A stretch of 64,000 bases of DNA from Xanthomonas sacchari. Its GTDB lineage: Bacteria > Pseudomonadota > Gammaproteobacteria > Xanthomonadales > Xanthomonadaceae. Below the pieces are notes generated by a model, which ran no database searches, was not told the origin of the DNA, and worked only from the letters and a program-made list of their open reading frames with translations. The stretch lies in contig NZ_CP100647.1 in the NCBI RefSeq assembly GCF_024266585.1, forward strand, positions 2,027,001 to 2,091,000, written 5' to 3'. The first letter of the stretch is position 1. Each line of letters starts with the position of its first letter. This document shows, piece after piece, positions 8,373 to 17,824 of this stretch. Position numbers and translations under genes: made by a program.

Positions 8373-9596
8373 ATGACCGCCATGCCGTCCCCATCGTCCA
8401 TGCCGCCGGCGGCCGTGCAGGCGGCGCGTCCGCTCGCCGCGGCCTTGTCGATCGGCGCGATCGCGCTGCTGATCCTCGGCGTGCAGCCGATCGTGCTCGG
8501 CGCGCTGGTCGAGCAGCGCCTGATCACCCTGCCCGGGGTGGGCGTGGTGGCGATGGGCGAGATCATCGCCCTGGGCATCGGCGTGGCGCTGGGCGATGCG
8601 CTGCTGCCGGTGTCCTGGCAGCGACGCACCGCGATCGTGGCGGCGCTGCTGGCCGCGCTGCTGAACCTGGCCACGCTGCAGACGCAGGGCGATGCGGCCT
8701 TCGTCGCGCTGCGCGCGGCCGCCGGCCTGGCCGAGGGCCTGCTGGTGTGGGTGGCCACGGTCAGCATCGTGCGCGCGGCCGCCCCGGACCGGATCACCGC
8801 GGTGTTCATGGTGTTGCAGGCGCTGGCGCAGATCGCGCTGGCGGCGGCGCTGGCGCTGTGGGTGTTGCCGGCGGCCGGCTGGAAGGGCGGCTTCGCCGCC
8901 ATGGCCGCGACCTGCCTGCTGGTGTTGCCGCTGGCGGCGGCCCTGCCGGCGCCGGCAAGCCTGGCCGCGGCGGCCGGTGTCCCGTGCGCGGCGAGCGCCA
9001 CCGCCCGGCTGCGCTGGTCGCCGGCGACGCTGGCGCCGCTGCTGGTGGCGTTCCTGCAGATGGCGGCGATCGGCGCGCTGTGGGCCTACCTGGAGCCGCT
9101 GGCGCTGCGCGCCGGGCTGGATGCGCATGCGGCGCAGCTGCAGACCTCGTGGGTGTTGGGCATGCAGATCGTCGGCGGGCTGGCGGCGATCTACTGGGTG
9201 CGCCGGTTGTCGGTGACGGCGACGCTGACCCTGGGCAGCGTCGCGTTGTGCCTGGTGGCTGCGGCGATGTACCGGGTTCCCGGGCATCCGGCACCGGGTT
9301 TCGCGGCGGTGTGCGTGGCGTTCGGCTTCGCCTGGATGTTCCTGATGCCGTTCCATGTCGGCCTGGCGCTGCGCGCCGATGCGCAGGGGCGGGTGGCGGT
9401 GCTGGTGCCGGCCGCGCAGTTGATCGGATCGGCGTGCGGACCGTTGCTGGCGTCGCTGCTGCTGCACGCAGACGATCCGGCGCCGGTGCCGCTGGTCGGG
9501 CTGGGCTTCGCGCTGGCCGCGGCCTTGCTGGCGCTGTGGATCGGCCGGCGGCAGCGCCACCCGGCCGTCGTGCAGGCGGGCTCGCATGCCGGGTAA
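8373..9596 (+). CDS. MFS transporter
   Basis: A 407-residue integral inner-membrane protein with about 12 hydrophobic segments (for example residues 22-45, 56-76, 84-101 and 140-165) and short polar loops, as in sugar-efflux and drug/H+ antiporter members of the major facilitator superfamily. No substrate signature is visible. It follows the aldolase-like gene by 12 bases. In this operon it should either bring in the kinase substrate or export the amino product. Confidence 0.8.
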   Translation: MTAMPSPSSMPPAAVQAARPLAAALSIGAIALLILGVQPIVLGALVEQRLITLPGVGVVAMGEIIALGIGVALGDALLPVSWQRRTAIVAALLAALLNLATLQTQGDAAFVALRAAAGLAEGLLVWVATVSIVRAAAPDRITAVFMVLQALAQIALAAALALWVLPAAGWKGGFAAMAATCLLVLPLAAALPAPASLAAAAGVPCAASATARLRWSPATLAPLLVAFLQMAAIGALWAYLEPLALRAGLDAHAAQLQTSWVLGMQIVGGLAAIYWVRRLSVTATLTLGSVALCLVAAAMYRVPGHPAPGFAAVCVAFGFAWMFLMPFHVGLALRADAQGRVAVLVPAAQLIGSACGPLLASLLLHADDPAPVPLVGLGFALAAALLALWIGRRQRHPAVVQAGSHAG

Positions 9597-9718
9597 TGGC
9601 GGCCGCTCCTGCGCGCTGGTCGCCGCCGCGGCGCAGGGCGGCCTGCGCCGCGTGGCGCAGGGCAGGGCACTGCCACACGCAGGCTGGCGGCCGACGCTCC
9701 ACACGCAGGAGAAGTGCG

Positions 9719-11161
9719 ATGTCGCCTGAGCCCGTGCAGGACACTGCGCCGGAGACGATCGCGGCGCTGTTCGCCGCGCAGCAGGCCACCGCGCTGGCCT
9801 GGCGCGGCTCCTCGGCAAACGCGCGGCGCGCACATCTGCGTGCGTTGCGCGATGCGTTGCTGGCGCGGCGGCAGGCGTTGATCGCCGCCTTCGCCGCCGA
9901 TTTCGCCAAGCCCGCACTGGAAGTGGAACTGACCGAGCTGCTGCCGGTGGTCGACGAGATCGCCACCGCCATCGCGCAGCTGCCGCGCTGGATGCGGCCG
10001 CGCAAGGTCGCGCCGACCCTGCTGGCCCTGGGCACGCGCGCGCGCATCGCGTTCCAACCCAAGGGCCGCTGCCTGATCATCGGGCCCTGGAACTATCCGG
10101 TGGCCACCGTGCTGGGGCCGCTGGTGTCGGCGCTGGCCGCCGGCAACACCGCGCTGATCAAGCCGTCCGAATTCACGCCGCAGGTCAACGCGGTGCTGCA
10201 TGCGGTGCTGGAGGAAGCGTTCGCGCCGGAGGAGGTGGCGCTGGTGCAGGGCGGCGCGGCGACCGCGCAGGCCTTGCTGGCGTGTCCGTTCGACCATGTG
10301 TTCTTCACCGGCTCGGCGTCGGTGGGCCGGCAGGTGATGGCCGCGGCGGCGCGGCAGTTGACCCCGGTGACGCTGGAGCTGGGCGGCAAGTCGCCGGTCA
10401 TCGTCGACCGCAGCGCCGACCTGCGCCGCGCCGCCGAGGTGATCGTCTGGGCCAAGCTGGTCAATGCCGGACAGACCTGCATCGCCCCGGATACCTTGTT
10501 CGTGCATCGCGATGTCAGCGCGCGTCTGCTCGACCACTGCCGCGCCCTGTTGGCGCAGCGCTACGGTGCCGATGCGCAGGCGGTCGCCGCCAGCCCGCAC
10601 CTGGCGCGCATGATTCATCCGGCGCATGCCGCGCGCGTGGCCGTCCTGATCGACGAGGCGCGCGCCGGCGGCGCGCAGCTGCTGGCCGGTGGCGAGCACG
10701 ACGCGGCGCGGCGCTACGTGGCGCCGACGCTGCTGGGCCAGGTGCCGGCGCAGGCGCGGATCGCGCAGGAAGAGATCTTCGGCCCGGTGCTGCCGGTGGT
10801 CGAGTTCGCGCGCCTGGACGAGGTGCTGGATCGGCTCGATGCCGCGCCCAAGCCGCTGGCGCTGTACCTGTGGAGCCGCGACCGCGCCGGCGTGGCGCGG
10901 GTGCTGGCGCGCACCAGTTCCGGCAGCGCGGTGGTCAACCATTGCCTGCAGCAGTTCGTGCACAGCGGTTTGCCGTTCGGCGGCGTTGGCGCTTCGGGGT
11001 TCGGCAGCGCGCACGGCGTGCACGGCTTCCGCGCCTTCTCGCACGAGCGCGCGTTGCTGCAGGGCGGGCGCCTGCCGATCGTCAAGGCGTTCTTTCCTCC
11101 GTACACCAGGTTGCAACAACGATTGGCGGCCGGCCTCAGCGCGTGGCTGGCACGACGCTGA
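9719..11161 (+). CDS. Aldehyde dehydrogenase family protein (coniferyl-aldehyde type)
   Basis: A 480-residue NAD(P)-dependent aldehyde dehydrogenase. Motifs: GPWNYP near residue 121, FTGSASVGR, the general base Glu220 in LELGGKSP, and the nucleophile Cys254 in NAGQTCIAPD. The C-terminal hydrophobic PIVKAFFPPYTRLQ is typical of the coniferyl/fatty-aldehyde subgroup. Shine-Dalgarno AGGAGAAG lies 7 bases before ATG. A gap of 122 bases separates it from the transporter gene, so it may have its own promoter, yet it is on the same strand and flanked by a likely local regulator. It could oxidise an aldehyde released by the aldolase or transaminase step. Confidence 0.88.
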   Translation: MSPEPVQDTAPETIAALFAAQQATALAWRGSSANARRAHLRALRDALLARRQALIAAFAADFAKPALEVELTELLPVVDEIATAIAQLPRWMRPRKVAPTLLALGTRARIAFQPKGRCLIIGPWNYPVATVLGPLVSALAAGNTALIKPSEFTPQVNAVLHAVLEEAFAPEEVALVQGGAATAQALLACPFDHVFFTGSASVGRQVMAAAARQLTPVTLELGGKSPVIVDRSADLRRAAEVIVWAKLVNAGQTCIAPDTLFVHRDVSARLLDHCRALLAQRYGADAQAVAASPHLARMIHPAHAARVAVLIDEARAGGAQLLAGGEHDAARRYVAPTLLGQVPAQARIAQEEIFGPVLPVVEFARLDEVLDRLDAAPKPLALYLWSRDRAGVARVLARTSSGSAVVNHCLQQFVHSGLPFGGVGASGFGSAHGVHGFRAFSHERALLQGGRLPIVKAFFPPYTRLQQRLAAGLSAWLARR

Positions 11162-11324
11162 GCGACGCTACGGTGTGTCAGGTGCGGGCGCGGTAAGATG
11201 CGATGTCGGCGCGTGCAACGACGTTGCGGCGTAGTCCGCGCACCATTGCCGCGGCGATGCGTGCCGTGAGGCTGGCGTAGTGCCGCCACCGCGGCGCCTG
11301 CCGCTTCACCACCATCGAGATCCC

Positions 11325-12029
11325 ATGCCCGCCGACACGCCGCGTCCCTCCGCACCGCACCGCCCGCGCCTGACCGGGAACAAGGTGCCGGCCCAGCATC
11401 GCGCCACCGAGACCTACGAACAGATCCTCTCGGTCACCGCGCAACTGCTCGGGGACGTCGGTGTGGAGCGGCTGTCCACCAACCTGGTGTGCGCGCGTGC
11501 CGGGCTGACGCCACCGGCGTTGTACCGCTACTTCCCCAACAAGTACGCGCTGCTGTCGGAACTGGGCCGGCGGCTGATGGAGCGGCAGAACCAGCTCATC
11601 CCCAAGTGGATCACCCTGTCGGCGATGAGCGGCACGCGCGAGGAACTGCAGCGTGCGCTGGCCGGGCTGGTGCTGGATACCTACCGCGTCACCAAGGCAA
11701 CCGAGGGCGGGGTGTGGGTGCTGCGCGCGCTACGTGCGGTGCCGGCGCTGCAGCAGGTGCGGCTGGAGTCGCACGCGCAGGTCACCAAGGGCCAGGTGCG
11801 CTTCCTCAGCGAGGCCTTCCCCGACGCCGATCCGCGCCAGCTGCGGCTGGTCAGCCGCATCGTGGTCGACCTGATCTATGCGACCGTGGAGTTGCTGTTC
11901 GACACCCGCCTGAGCGCCCGCGCGGTGGCCGATACGGTGGCGGCGATGATCGCCAGCCATATCGAGCAGCTGCGCGACGGAGCGGCGGCGGATGACAGCG
12001 CGAAGCAGGCGTCGACAGACGCCGCCTGA
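11325..12029 (+). CDS. TetR/AcrR family transcriptional regulator
   Basis: A 234-residue protein with an N-terminal TetR DNA-binding domain: TYEQILSVTAQLLGDVGVERLSTNLVCARAGLTPPALYRYFPNK carried at about residues 29-72, ending in the diagnostic LYRYFPNK. The C-terminal ligand-binding half is unlike any family I can name. It is the last gene on the strand after the kinase-aldolase-transaminase-dehydrogenase genes and most simply regulates them, as an inference. ATG 11325 is chosen over 11280 because the extra residues are low-complexity. Confidence 0.8.
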   Translation: MPADTPRPSAPHRPRLTGNKVPAQHRATETYEQILSVTAQLLGDVGVERLSTNLVCARAGLTPPALYRYFPNKYALLSELGRRLMERQNQLIPKWITLSAMSGTREELQRALAGLVLDTYRVTKATEGGVWVLRALRAVPALQQVRLESHAQVTKGQVRFLSEAFPDADPRQLRLVSRIVVDLIYATVELLFDTRLSARAVADTVAAMIASHIEQLRDGAAADDSAKQASTDAA

Positions 12030-12101
12030 GGCAGCAGCGAAGCGTCCGCAGACAAGGCGCGGTACCCGCAGGACGCTGCACGTGCCGCCCCGACCGCGCG
12101 A

Positions 12102-12992
12102 CTAGGCGGCGAACTTGCCTGCATCGAGATCCGCGATCAGCGTCGGGCCGGTCGGCGTCCAGCCGAGCCTGGCCTGGGTCAGCGCGCTCGAGGCCGGCAT
12201 GTCGAGTTGCACGAACATCGCCATCCAGCCGAAATGCGCGGCCGCCTCGCCGGGCGCGATCGACACTACCGGCAACTTCAGACCGCGCCCCAACGCCTCG
12301 GCGATCTCGCGGCTGCGGATGCCTTCCTCGCCCACCGCGTGATAACGCGCGCCCGGCTGCGCCCTCTCGATCGCAAGACGGTACAGCCGCACCACGTCGG
12401 ACAGGTGGCCGGCCGGCCAGCGGTTGCGGCCGTCGCCGACATAGGCGACCACGCCCTTGTCGCGCGCGATCGCCACCAGCGGGGTTACCAGCCCTTGCCG
12501 ATACGGGGTATGGACCTGCGGCAGCCGCAGCACCGAGACATTGACGCCGGCCTCGAGCAACGCGTTGCCGGCCTGCTCGGAGGCGATGCGCGGATTCGGG
12601 TGGGTGGCGTTGAACACGTCCTCGCTGGCCGGCTCGCCGTGTTCGCCGCTGCCCACGCCGGTGCCCGAGGTGATCAGCAGCGGGCGATCGGAACCCCGCA
12701 GCGCCGCGCCGAGGGCCGCGATCGCGCGTCCGTCCTTCTCGCAGTTGGCGGCGAAGTTGCTGAAATCATGGTCGAACGCCGCGTGGATCACGGCATCGGC
12801 CTGGGCGGCGCCACGCGCCAGACTGTCCGGATCCTCGAGCGTGCCGTGGTGGACCTCGGCGCCGGCCGCGCGCAGCGCCTGCGATCCGGCCTCCGATCGG
12901 GTCATGCCGAGCACGCGATGGCCGGCCTGGAGCAGTTCGGGAACCAGGGCCGAACCGATGAAACCGGTCGCGCCCGTCAGAAAGATACGCAT
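12102..12992 (-). CDS. NAD(P)-dependent epimerase/dehydratase-like SDR protein
   Basis: A 296-residue extended or atypical short-chain dehydrogenase. The N-terminal nucleotide-binding loop GATGFIG (residues 7-13) directly follows the first strand MRIFLT. Similar proteins are annotated as NAD-dependent epimerases or nucleotide-sugar-like oxidoreductases; the canonical Tyr-x3-Lys pair is not evident. ATG 12992 has a GGAG ahead of it. The gene diverges from the XRE regulator at 13090, a common pairing in which the regulator controls the oxidoreductase. Confidence 0.8.
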   Translation of the reverse strand: MRIFLTGATGFIGSALVPELLQAGHRVLGMTRSEAGSQALRAAGAEVHHGTLEDPDSLARGAAQADAVIHAAFDHDFSNFAANCEKDGRAIAALGAALRGSDRPLLITSGTGVGSGEHGEPASEDVFNATHPNPRIASEQAGNALLEAGVNVSVLRLPQVHTPYRQGLVTPLVAIARDKGVVAYVGDGRNRWPAGHLSDVVRLYRLAIERAQPGARYHAVGEEGIRSREIAEALGRGLKLPVVSIAPGEAAAHFGWMAMFVQLDMPASSALTQARLGWTPTGPTLIADLDAGKFAA

Positions 12993-13053
12993 GGTGCACT
13001 CCGTCGTGTCAGTGCGGACCACTCTCCGGCATCGGCATATCCCGTTAAAGTAG

Positions 13054-13061
13054 TGACGTCA
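13054..13061. promoter_or_regulatory. TGACGTCA palindrome in divergent intergenic region
   Basis: Perfect 8-bp palindrome in the 97-base gap between the divergent epimerase and XRE genes. The surrounding AGTAGTGACGTCATCGTAGTAAAG is AT-richer than the genome and carries a GTAGT repeat either side. Candidate operator for the regulator, inferred from position. Confidence 0.35.
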
Positions 13062-13089
13062 TCGTAGTAAAGCGACTAACAGGCTTGCC

Positions 13090-13980
13090 ATGCATTCCGA
13101 TCCGGCCAATTCCCTGGGCGACTTCCTGCGCAGCCGGCGGACCCGGCTCGATCCTGCCAGCTTCGGCTTCTCCGGCCGTCGGCGCACACCGGGCCTGCGC
13201 CGCGAGGAAGTCGCGCAGCGCGCCAACATCAGCCCGACCTGGTACACCTGGCTGGAACAAGGGCGCGGGGGCGCGCCGTCGGCGCAGGTGCTGGAGCGCA
13301 TCGCCGGCGCGCTGCTGCTGACCGAGGCCGAACGCGACCACTTGTTCATGGTCGCGCTGGGGCGCCGGCCGGAGGTGCGTTACCGTGTGGTGGCGGGGGT
13401 CGACCCGCGGCTGCAGCGCGTCCTCGATGCGCTGGAAACGAGCCCGGCCATCGTCAAGACCCCGACCTGGGACGTGGTGGCCTGGAATCGCGCGGCGGCG
13501 GTGGTGCTGACCGACTACGGCCAGCTCCCCGTCGGCGAGCGCAACATCCTGCGCTTCCTGTTCTGTCATCCCGCCACGCGCGCCAAGCAGCACGATTGGG
13601 CGAGGGTGGCGCGCTTCGTGGTGGGCGCGTTTCGTGCCGACGTGGTGCGTGCGGGCATCGCGTCGGACGCGGCGGCCCTGGTGACCGAACTGTGCGCGCG
13701 CAGCGCCGAGTTCGCGGCCCTGTGGCACGACCACGAGGTGTTGAGCCACGGCGAGGGCGATGGCGAAAAGCGTCTCAGGCATCCGCTGCTAGGCGAGATC
13801 GCGCTGGAGTACTCGGCCTTCGCCGTGGACGGCCGGCCGGACCTGGGCATGATCGTCTACACGCCCGTCGATGCCGGCGTAGCCGCACGGATTCGCGCGC
13901 TGGCGGCCGTGCATGGTACGGCCGATGGCGCGCGGATCGATGCGGCGCCGGCATCCGTGCGACTTGGCGACACGACTTAG
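13090..13980 (+). CDS. XRE-type regulator with MmyB-like ligand domain
   Basis: A 296-residue transcription factor. The N-terminal helix-turn-helix (about residues 35-75) contains TPGLRREEVAQRANISPTW and YTWLEQGR, the hallmark of the MmyB-like XRE group found in actinobacteria and proteobacteria. The C-terminal domain (about 100-285) carries TPTWDVVAWNRAAA, typical of the MmyB-like ligand-binding domain thought to bind small hydrophobic molecules. It is transcribed divergently from the epimerase gene and probably represses it. No operon partner downstream; the next gene is convergent parC. Confidence 0.85.
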   Translation: MHSDPANSLGDFLRSRRTRLDPASFGFSGRRRTPGLRREEVAQRANISPTWYTWLEQGRGGAPSAQVLERIAGALLLTEAERDHLFMVALGRRPEVRYRVVAGVDPRLQRVLDALETSPAIVKTPTWDVVAWNRAAAVVLTDYGQLPVGERNILRFLFCHPATRAKQHDWARVARFVVGAFRADVVRAGIASDAAALVTELCARSAEFAALWHDHEVLSHGEGDGEKRLRHPLLGEIALEYSAFAVDGRPDLGMIVYTPVDAGVAARIRALAAVHGTADGARIDAAPASVRLGDTT

Positions 13981-14036
13981 GATAAGCGGCGCGCACGCTG
14001 TCGCGCCGTCCTCTGGGCTCTTGCCTGCGCGGCGGC

Positions 14037-16280
14037 TTACTCAACCGCCAGATCGTCGACCTTCTGCCAGCCGCGCGGCAGCAGCCCGCCGCGGCTGGCG
14101 CGGGCGCCCAGGTAGGCGTCCAGGTCCTTGAACGACAGCGACATGGTGCGCTGGCCGCTCTTGACCAGCAGCGTGTTGCCCGGCGCCACCGCGGCGATCG
14201 CCACCACCCGTTCGGTGCTGAGCTTGGCCTTGGGGATGTCGATGATCTTGTTGCCCTTGCCCTTGTCCAGCTCGGGTAGGTCGGCGACCGGGAACGCCAG
14301 CAGGTGGCCGGCGCTGGTGACCGCGACGATGCGGTCGCTGCCGGCGCCGCTCACCGGGGCCGGCGGCAGCACCTTGGCGTTCGGGGTCAGGTTGAGCATG
14401 GCCTTGCCGGCCTTGTTGCGGCTGGTCAGGTTCTCGAAGCGGGTGACGAAGCCGTAGCCGTGCGAGGACGCCAGCACCAGGCGACTGTCGTGCTCGCCGC
14501 TGGCGATGGCCTGGAACGACGCGCCGGCCGCGGGCGAGAAGCGTCCGGTCAGCGGCTCGCCATTGCCGCGCGCCGAGGGCAGGGTGTGGATCAGGGTCGA
14601 GTAGGCGCGGCCTTCCGAATCCAGGAACGCCACCTGCTGGGTGCTGCGCCCGCGCACCGCCGCCAGCAGGCTGTCGCCGTCGCGATAGGACAGCGCCGCT
14701 GGGTCCACGTCGTGGCCCTTGGCCGCGCGGATCCAGCCCTTCTCCGACATCACCACGGTCATCGGCTCGCTCGGCACCAGCTCGGTCTCGTCGATGGCCT
14801 GGGCCGCGTCGCGCTGCACCAGCGGCGAACGCCGCGCATCGCCGAACTTCTTGGCGTCGGCCATCAGTTCGTCCTTGATCAGCTTCTTCAGCTTGGTCTT
14901 GCTGGCCAGCACCGCCTGCAACTGCTCGCGTTCCTTGGCCAGCGCGTCCTGCTCGCCGCGGATCTTCATCTCTTCCAGCCGCGCCAGTTGGCGCAGGCGG
15001 GTTTCCAGGATGTAGTCGGCCTGTTCCTCGCTGAGCGCGAAGCGCGCGATCAGCGCCGGCTTCGGCTCGTCCTCGCTACGGATGATGCGGATCACTTCGT
15101 CCAGGTTGAGGAACGCGGTCAGCAGGCCTTCCAACAGGTGCAGGCGGCGCTCGACCTTCTCCAGCCGATGGTTGAGGCGGCGCACCACGGTGTCGCTGCG
15201 GAAGCGCAGCCATTCCTCCAGCAGGGTCTTGAGGTTCTTGACCTGCGGGCGGCCGTCCAGGCCGATCACGTTGAGGTTGACCCGGTAGCTGCGCTCCAGG
15301 TCGGTGGTGGCGAACAGGTGGCCCATCAGCTGCTCGGCGTCGACCCGGTTGGAGCGCGGCACCAGCACCACCCGCACCGGGTTGGCGTGGTCGGACTCGT
15401 CGCGGATGTCTTCCAGCCACGGCAGCTTCTTGGCGCGCATCTGCTGCGCGATCTGCTCGATCACCTTGGACGGCGACACCTGGTAGGGCAGCGCGGTCAC
15501 CACAATGTTGGTGTTTTCCTTCTGGTAGGTGGCGCGGGCGCGCACGCTGCCATGGCCGGTTTCGTAAATGGTGCGCAGGTCGGCGGCCGGGGTGATGATC
15601 TCGGCGGTAGTTGGGTAGTCGGGGCCGCGCACGTGCTCGCACAGGTCGGCGACGCTCGCATCGGGGTCGTCGAGCAGGCGGATCAGCGCGCTGACGATCT
15701 CGTTGAGGTTGTGCGGCGGCACGTCGGTGGCCATGCCCACGGCGATGCCGGTGGTGCCGTTGAGCAGCAGGTGCGGCAGCCGCGCCGGCATCCAGGTCGG
15801 CTCGTCCAGGGTGCCGTCGAAGTTCGGCGACCAGTCCACCGTGCCCTGGCCCAGTTCGCCCAGCAGCACTTCGGCGATCGGGGTCAGCTTGGACTCGGTG
15901 TAGCGCATCGCCGCGAACGACTTCGGGTCGTCGGTGGAGCCGAAGTTGCCCTGGCCCTCGATCAGCGGATAGCGGTAGGAGAACGGCTGCGCCATCAGCA
16001 CCAGCGCTTCGTAGCAGGCGCTGTCGCCGTGCGGATGGTACTTGCCGATCACGTCGCCGACGGTGCGCGCGGACTTCTTCGGCTTGGCCGCGGCATTGAG
16101 CCCCAGCTCGCTCATCGCGTAGATGATGCGCCGCTGCACCGGCTTGAGCCCGTCGCCGAGGAACGGCAGGGCGCGGTCCAGCACCACGTACATGGAGTAG
16201 TCGAGGTAGGCGCGTTCGGCGTATTCGCGCAGCGGCAGCTGTTCGAAGCCATGGAAGGCGGGGCGGGCGAGATCGGTCAT
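14037..16280 (-). CDS. parC: DNA topoisomerase IV subunit A
   Basis: A 747-residue type IIA topoisomerase subunit that with ParE decatenates replicated chromosomes. The active-site tyrosine is Tyr127 in AAMRYTES. The quinolone-resistance region [12 protein letters not shown] has the sensitive-type residues Ser87 and Glu91, matching Escherichia coli Ser80 and Glu84. The C-terminal part (about 500 to the end) is a beta-pinwheel DNA-wrapping domain. Shorter than GyrA and starting [19 protein letters not shown] as ParC does. parE is not in the window. Next to it, on the same strand upstream, are only the remains of an AraC gene. Confidence 0.97.
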   Translation of the reverse strand: MTDLARPAFHGFEQLPLREYAERAYLDYSMYVVLDRALPFLGDGLKPVQRRIIYAMSELGLNAAAKPKKSARTVGDVIGKYHPHGDSACYEALVLMAQPFSYRYPLIEGQGNFGSTDDPKSFAAMRYTESKLTPIAEVLLGELGQGTVDWSPNFDGTLDEPTWMPARLPHLLLNGTTGIAVGMATDVPPHNLNEIVSALIRLLDDPDASVADLCEHVRGPDYPTTAEIITPAADLRTIYETGHGSVRARATYQKENTNIVVTALPYQVSPSKVIEQIAQQMRAKKLPWLEDIRDESDHANPVRVVLVPRSNRVDAEQLMGHLFATTDLERSYRVNLNVIGLDGRPQVKNLKTLLEEWLRFRSDTVVRRLNHRLEKVERRLHLLEGLLTAFLNLDEVIRIIRSEDEPKPALIARFALSEEQADYILETRLRQLARLEEMKIRGEQDALAKEREQLQAVLASKTKLKKLIKDELMADAKKFGDARRSPLVQRDAAQAIDETELVPSEPMTVVMSEKGWIRAAKGHDVDPAALSYRDGDSLLAAVRGRSTQQVAFLDSEGRAYSTLIHTLPSARGNGEPLTGRFSPAAGASFQAIASGEHDSRLVLASSHGYGFVTRFENLTSRNKAGKAMLNLTPNAKVLPPAPVSGAGSDRIVAVTSAGHLLAFPVADLPELDKGKGNKIIDIPKAKLSTERVVAIAAVAPGNTLLVKSGQRTMSLSFKDLDAYLGARASRGGLLPRGWQKVDDLAVE

Positions 16281-16337
16281 GCGCAGGGAACACCTATAGG
16301 GGAACGCGGCGCCAGGCGCCGCAGGTCAGCCGGTCGA

Positions 16338-17221
16338 TTATCCGGATGCGGCCGGCGATGCCAAGCCGCGCGTGCCGCCGGCGCTGGCCAGGTAGCGAGC
16401 CGGAGGATGACCGAAGCGGCCGCGGAAGGCGGTGACGAAGGCGCTGGAGCTGCTGTAGCCGAGTTGATAGGCGGTGTCGGCGACGCTGGCGCCGTCGCTC
16501 AGGCGGCGCAGGGCTTCGGCTAGCCGCGCCTGCTGGCGCCAGCCGGCGAAGCCGAAGCCGGTCTCGTCGCGGAAGTGCCGGCTCAGGCTGCGTGAGGACA
16601 GGCCGGCCCAATCGGCCATTGCGCCAGCGAGCGGTCGTCGGCGGGGGTCTCCAGCAACTGGGTGGCGATGCGCAGCAGGCGCCGGTCGCGGGGCATCGGC
16701 AGGTGCAGATGCTCGACCGGAGCGTTGCGCACCTCGTCCAACAGCACGCCACACAGGCGCTGCTGTTCGGCGTCCAGCGCCGCCGGCACGCCCCATTGGG
16801 TCATGCGCCGCAGCAGTTCCCGGAACAGGCCGTTCATGCCGATCACGCAGGTCCGCGGCGGCAGGTCGGCGCAGACGTCGGGGCGGATCAGCACCAGGTA
16901 GCTGCGCACCCGCCCGGACACTTGCACGGTGTGCAGTTCCTGCGGCGGCATCCAGCCGGCGCAGCCCGGCGGCAGCGACCACTGGCCGTGCGCGGTACAG
17001 GTGCCGAGCACGCCCTCCTCGACGTAGATCAGCTGGCCGCGCACGTGGCGGTGCCAGTCCACCTCGCGCCGCAGCGACACCGACGAGTGCGCCATGAATG
17101 CCAGCGCGGGCGGGCCGTCGGCGCGCTCGAACCAGTGCAGGGCGCGCGGGTCCAGGGCGCTGTCGGAGGCGACGGCAGGGGAGGGAGGGGCGGGAGCGAT
17201 TGGCCCGATTTTGATATCCAT
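16338..17221 (-). pseudogene. AraC-family regulator broken by a single-base frameshift
   Basis: Two overlapping frames together encode one AraC protein. The first frame from ATG 17221 (MDIKIGPIAPAPPSP) gives an N-terminal cupin domain with HRHVRGQLIYVEEG and continues to LLETPADDRSLAQWPIG, then stops at 16583. The second frame carries the DNA-binding half: ADWAGLSSRSLSRHFRDETG and LGYSSSSAFVTAFRGRFG, ending at 16338. Restoring one base near 16617 (TGGCC to TGGGCC on the coding strand) gives SLAQWADWAGLSSRSLSR, the normal family sequence. Either a real recent pseudogene or a homopolymer sequencing error. It diverges from the MarR efflux operon. Confidence 0.85.
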
Positions 17222-17320
17222 TGTCCTGATTGTAATACCGGGCCACGCGCCGCGGCCGCTAGAGTGCGCACCGTCACCAGTGTTCCTTCGCTGCAACGCA
17301 GCATCTACTTTCCTTGGGGA

Positions 17321-17355
17321 TATTTTCTTGACATATATTTCTAGATGAAAATAAT
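17321..17355 (+). promoter_or_regulatory. MarR promoter with overlapping inverted repeat
   Basis: TTGACA (17328-17333), a 16-base spacer and AATAAT (17350-17355, five of six bases of TATAAT) form a strong sigma-70 promoter. An inverted repeat TATTTTC (17321-17327) / GAAAATA (17347-17353) brackets it, the layout expected of an autorepressing MarR operator. The predicted transcript start is at or next to the marR ATG at 17364, so the message would be nearly leaderless. Confidence 0.65.
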
Positions 17356-17363
17356 AGGCGCCC

Positions 17364-17813
17364 ATGAACTGCGCTCCCAATCTGCCCGGTCCGCCCTCGT
17401 TCGGCCTGCTCCTGCGCCAGGTGCGTGACGGCCTGATGCGGCGCCTGGACGACGCCATGGCCGGGTTGGAACTGGACCTGTGCTTCAGCCACTACCTCGG
17501 CATGAAGGCCTTGGCCTACATGTCGCCGTGCACCGCCAACGAACTGGCCCAGGCCCTCGACCAGAACCCCAGCGCGGTGACGCGCCTGCTGGACAAGCTG
17601 GAAGACCTGGGCTGGGTGCGCCGCGAGGCGCATGCGCAGGACCGCCGCGCGCTGCAGATCGTGCTCACCGACGACGGCCGCGCGCTGTGGCAGCAACTCA
17701 AGCAGCGCGGCGACGACGCCATCGCCGACGCGCTGCGCGATCTGTCCGCCGAGGAGCGCGAGCACCTGTTTTCGCTGTTGGCCCGCGTCCGCGACTCCCT
17801 CAATTCGCCCTGA
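17364..17813 (+). CDS. MarR-family regulator of the efflux operon
   Basis: A 149-residue winged-helix regulator. The winged-helix core is CTANELAQALDQNPSAVTRLLDKLEDLGWVRRE (about residues 54-87), followed by the wing residues DRRALQIVLTDDGRALW. MarR proteins bind as dimers to palindromes and release DNA when they bind phenolic compounds or drugs. It is followed after 11 bases by the outer-membrane factor gene, then the membrane-fusion and inner-membrane pump genes, the order seen in emrRAB-type loci. It therefore most likely represses its own operon through the inverted repeat at 17321-17353. Confidence 0.9.
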   Translation: MNCAPNLPGPPSFGLLLRQVRDGLMRRLDDAMAGLELDLCFSHYLGMKALAYMSPCTANELAQALDQNPSAVTRLLDKLEDLGWVRREAHAQDRRALQIVLTDDGRALWQQLKQRGDDAIADALRDLSAEEREHLFSLLARVRDSLNSP

Positions 17814-17824
17814 AACCCGCCCAC

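Noticed and set aside
6243-9917. 1224-codon open frame on the minus strand antisense to the kinase-operon genes
   Set aside because: Pure Arg/Ala/Gly/His composition, no motifs, and the opposite strand holds several recognised protein families. It is an artefact of high GC content.
14037-16280. Quinolone-resistance mutation in parC
   Set aside because: Ser87 and Glu91 are the sensitive-type residues.
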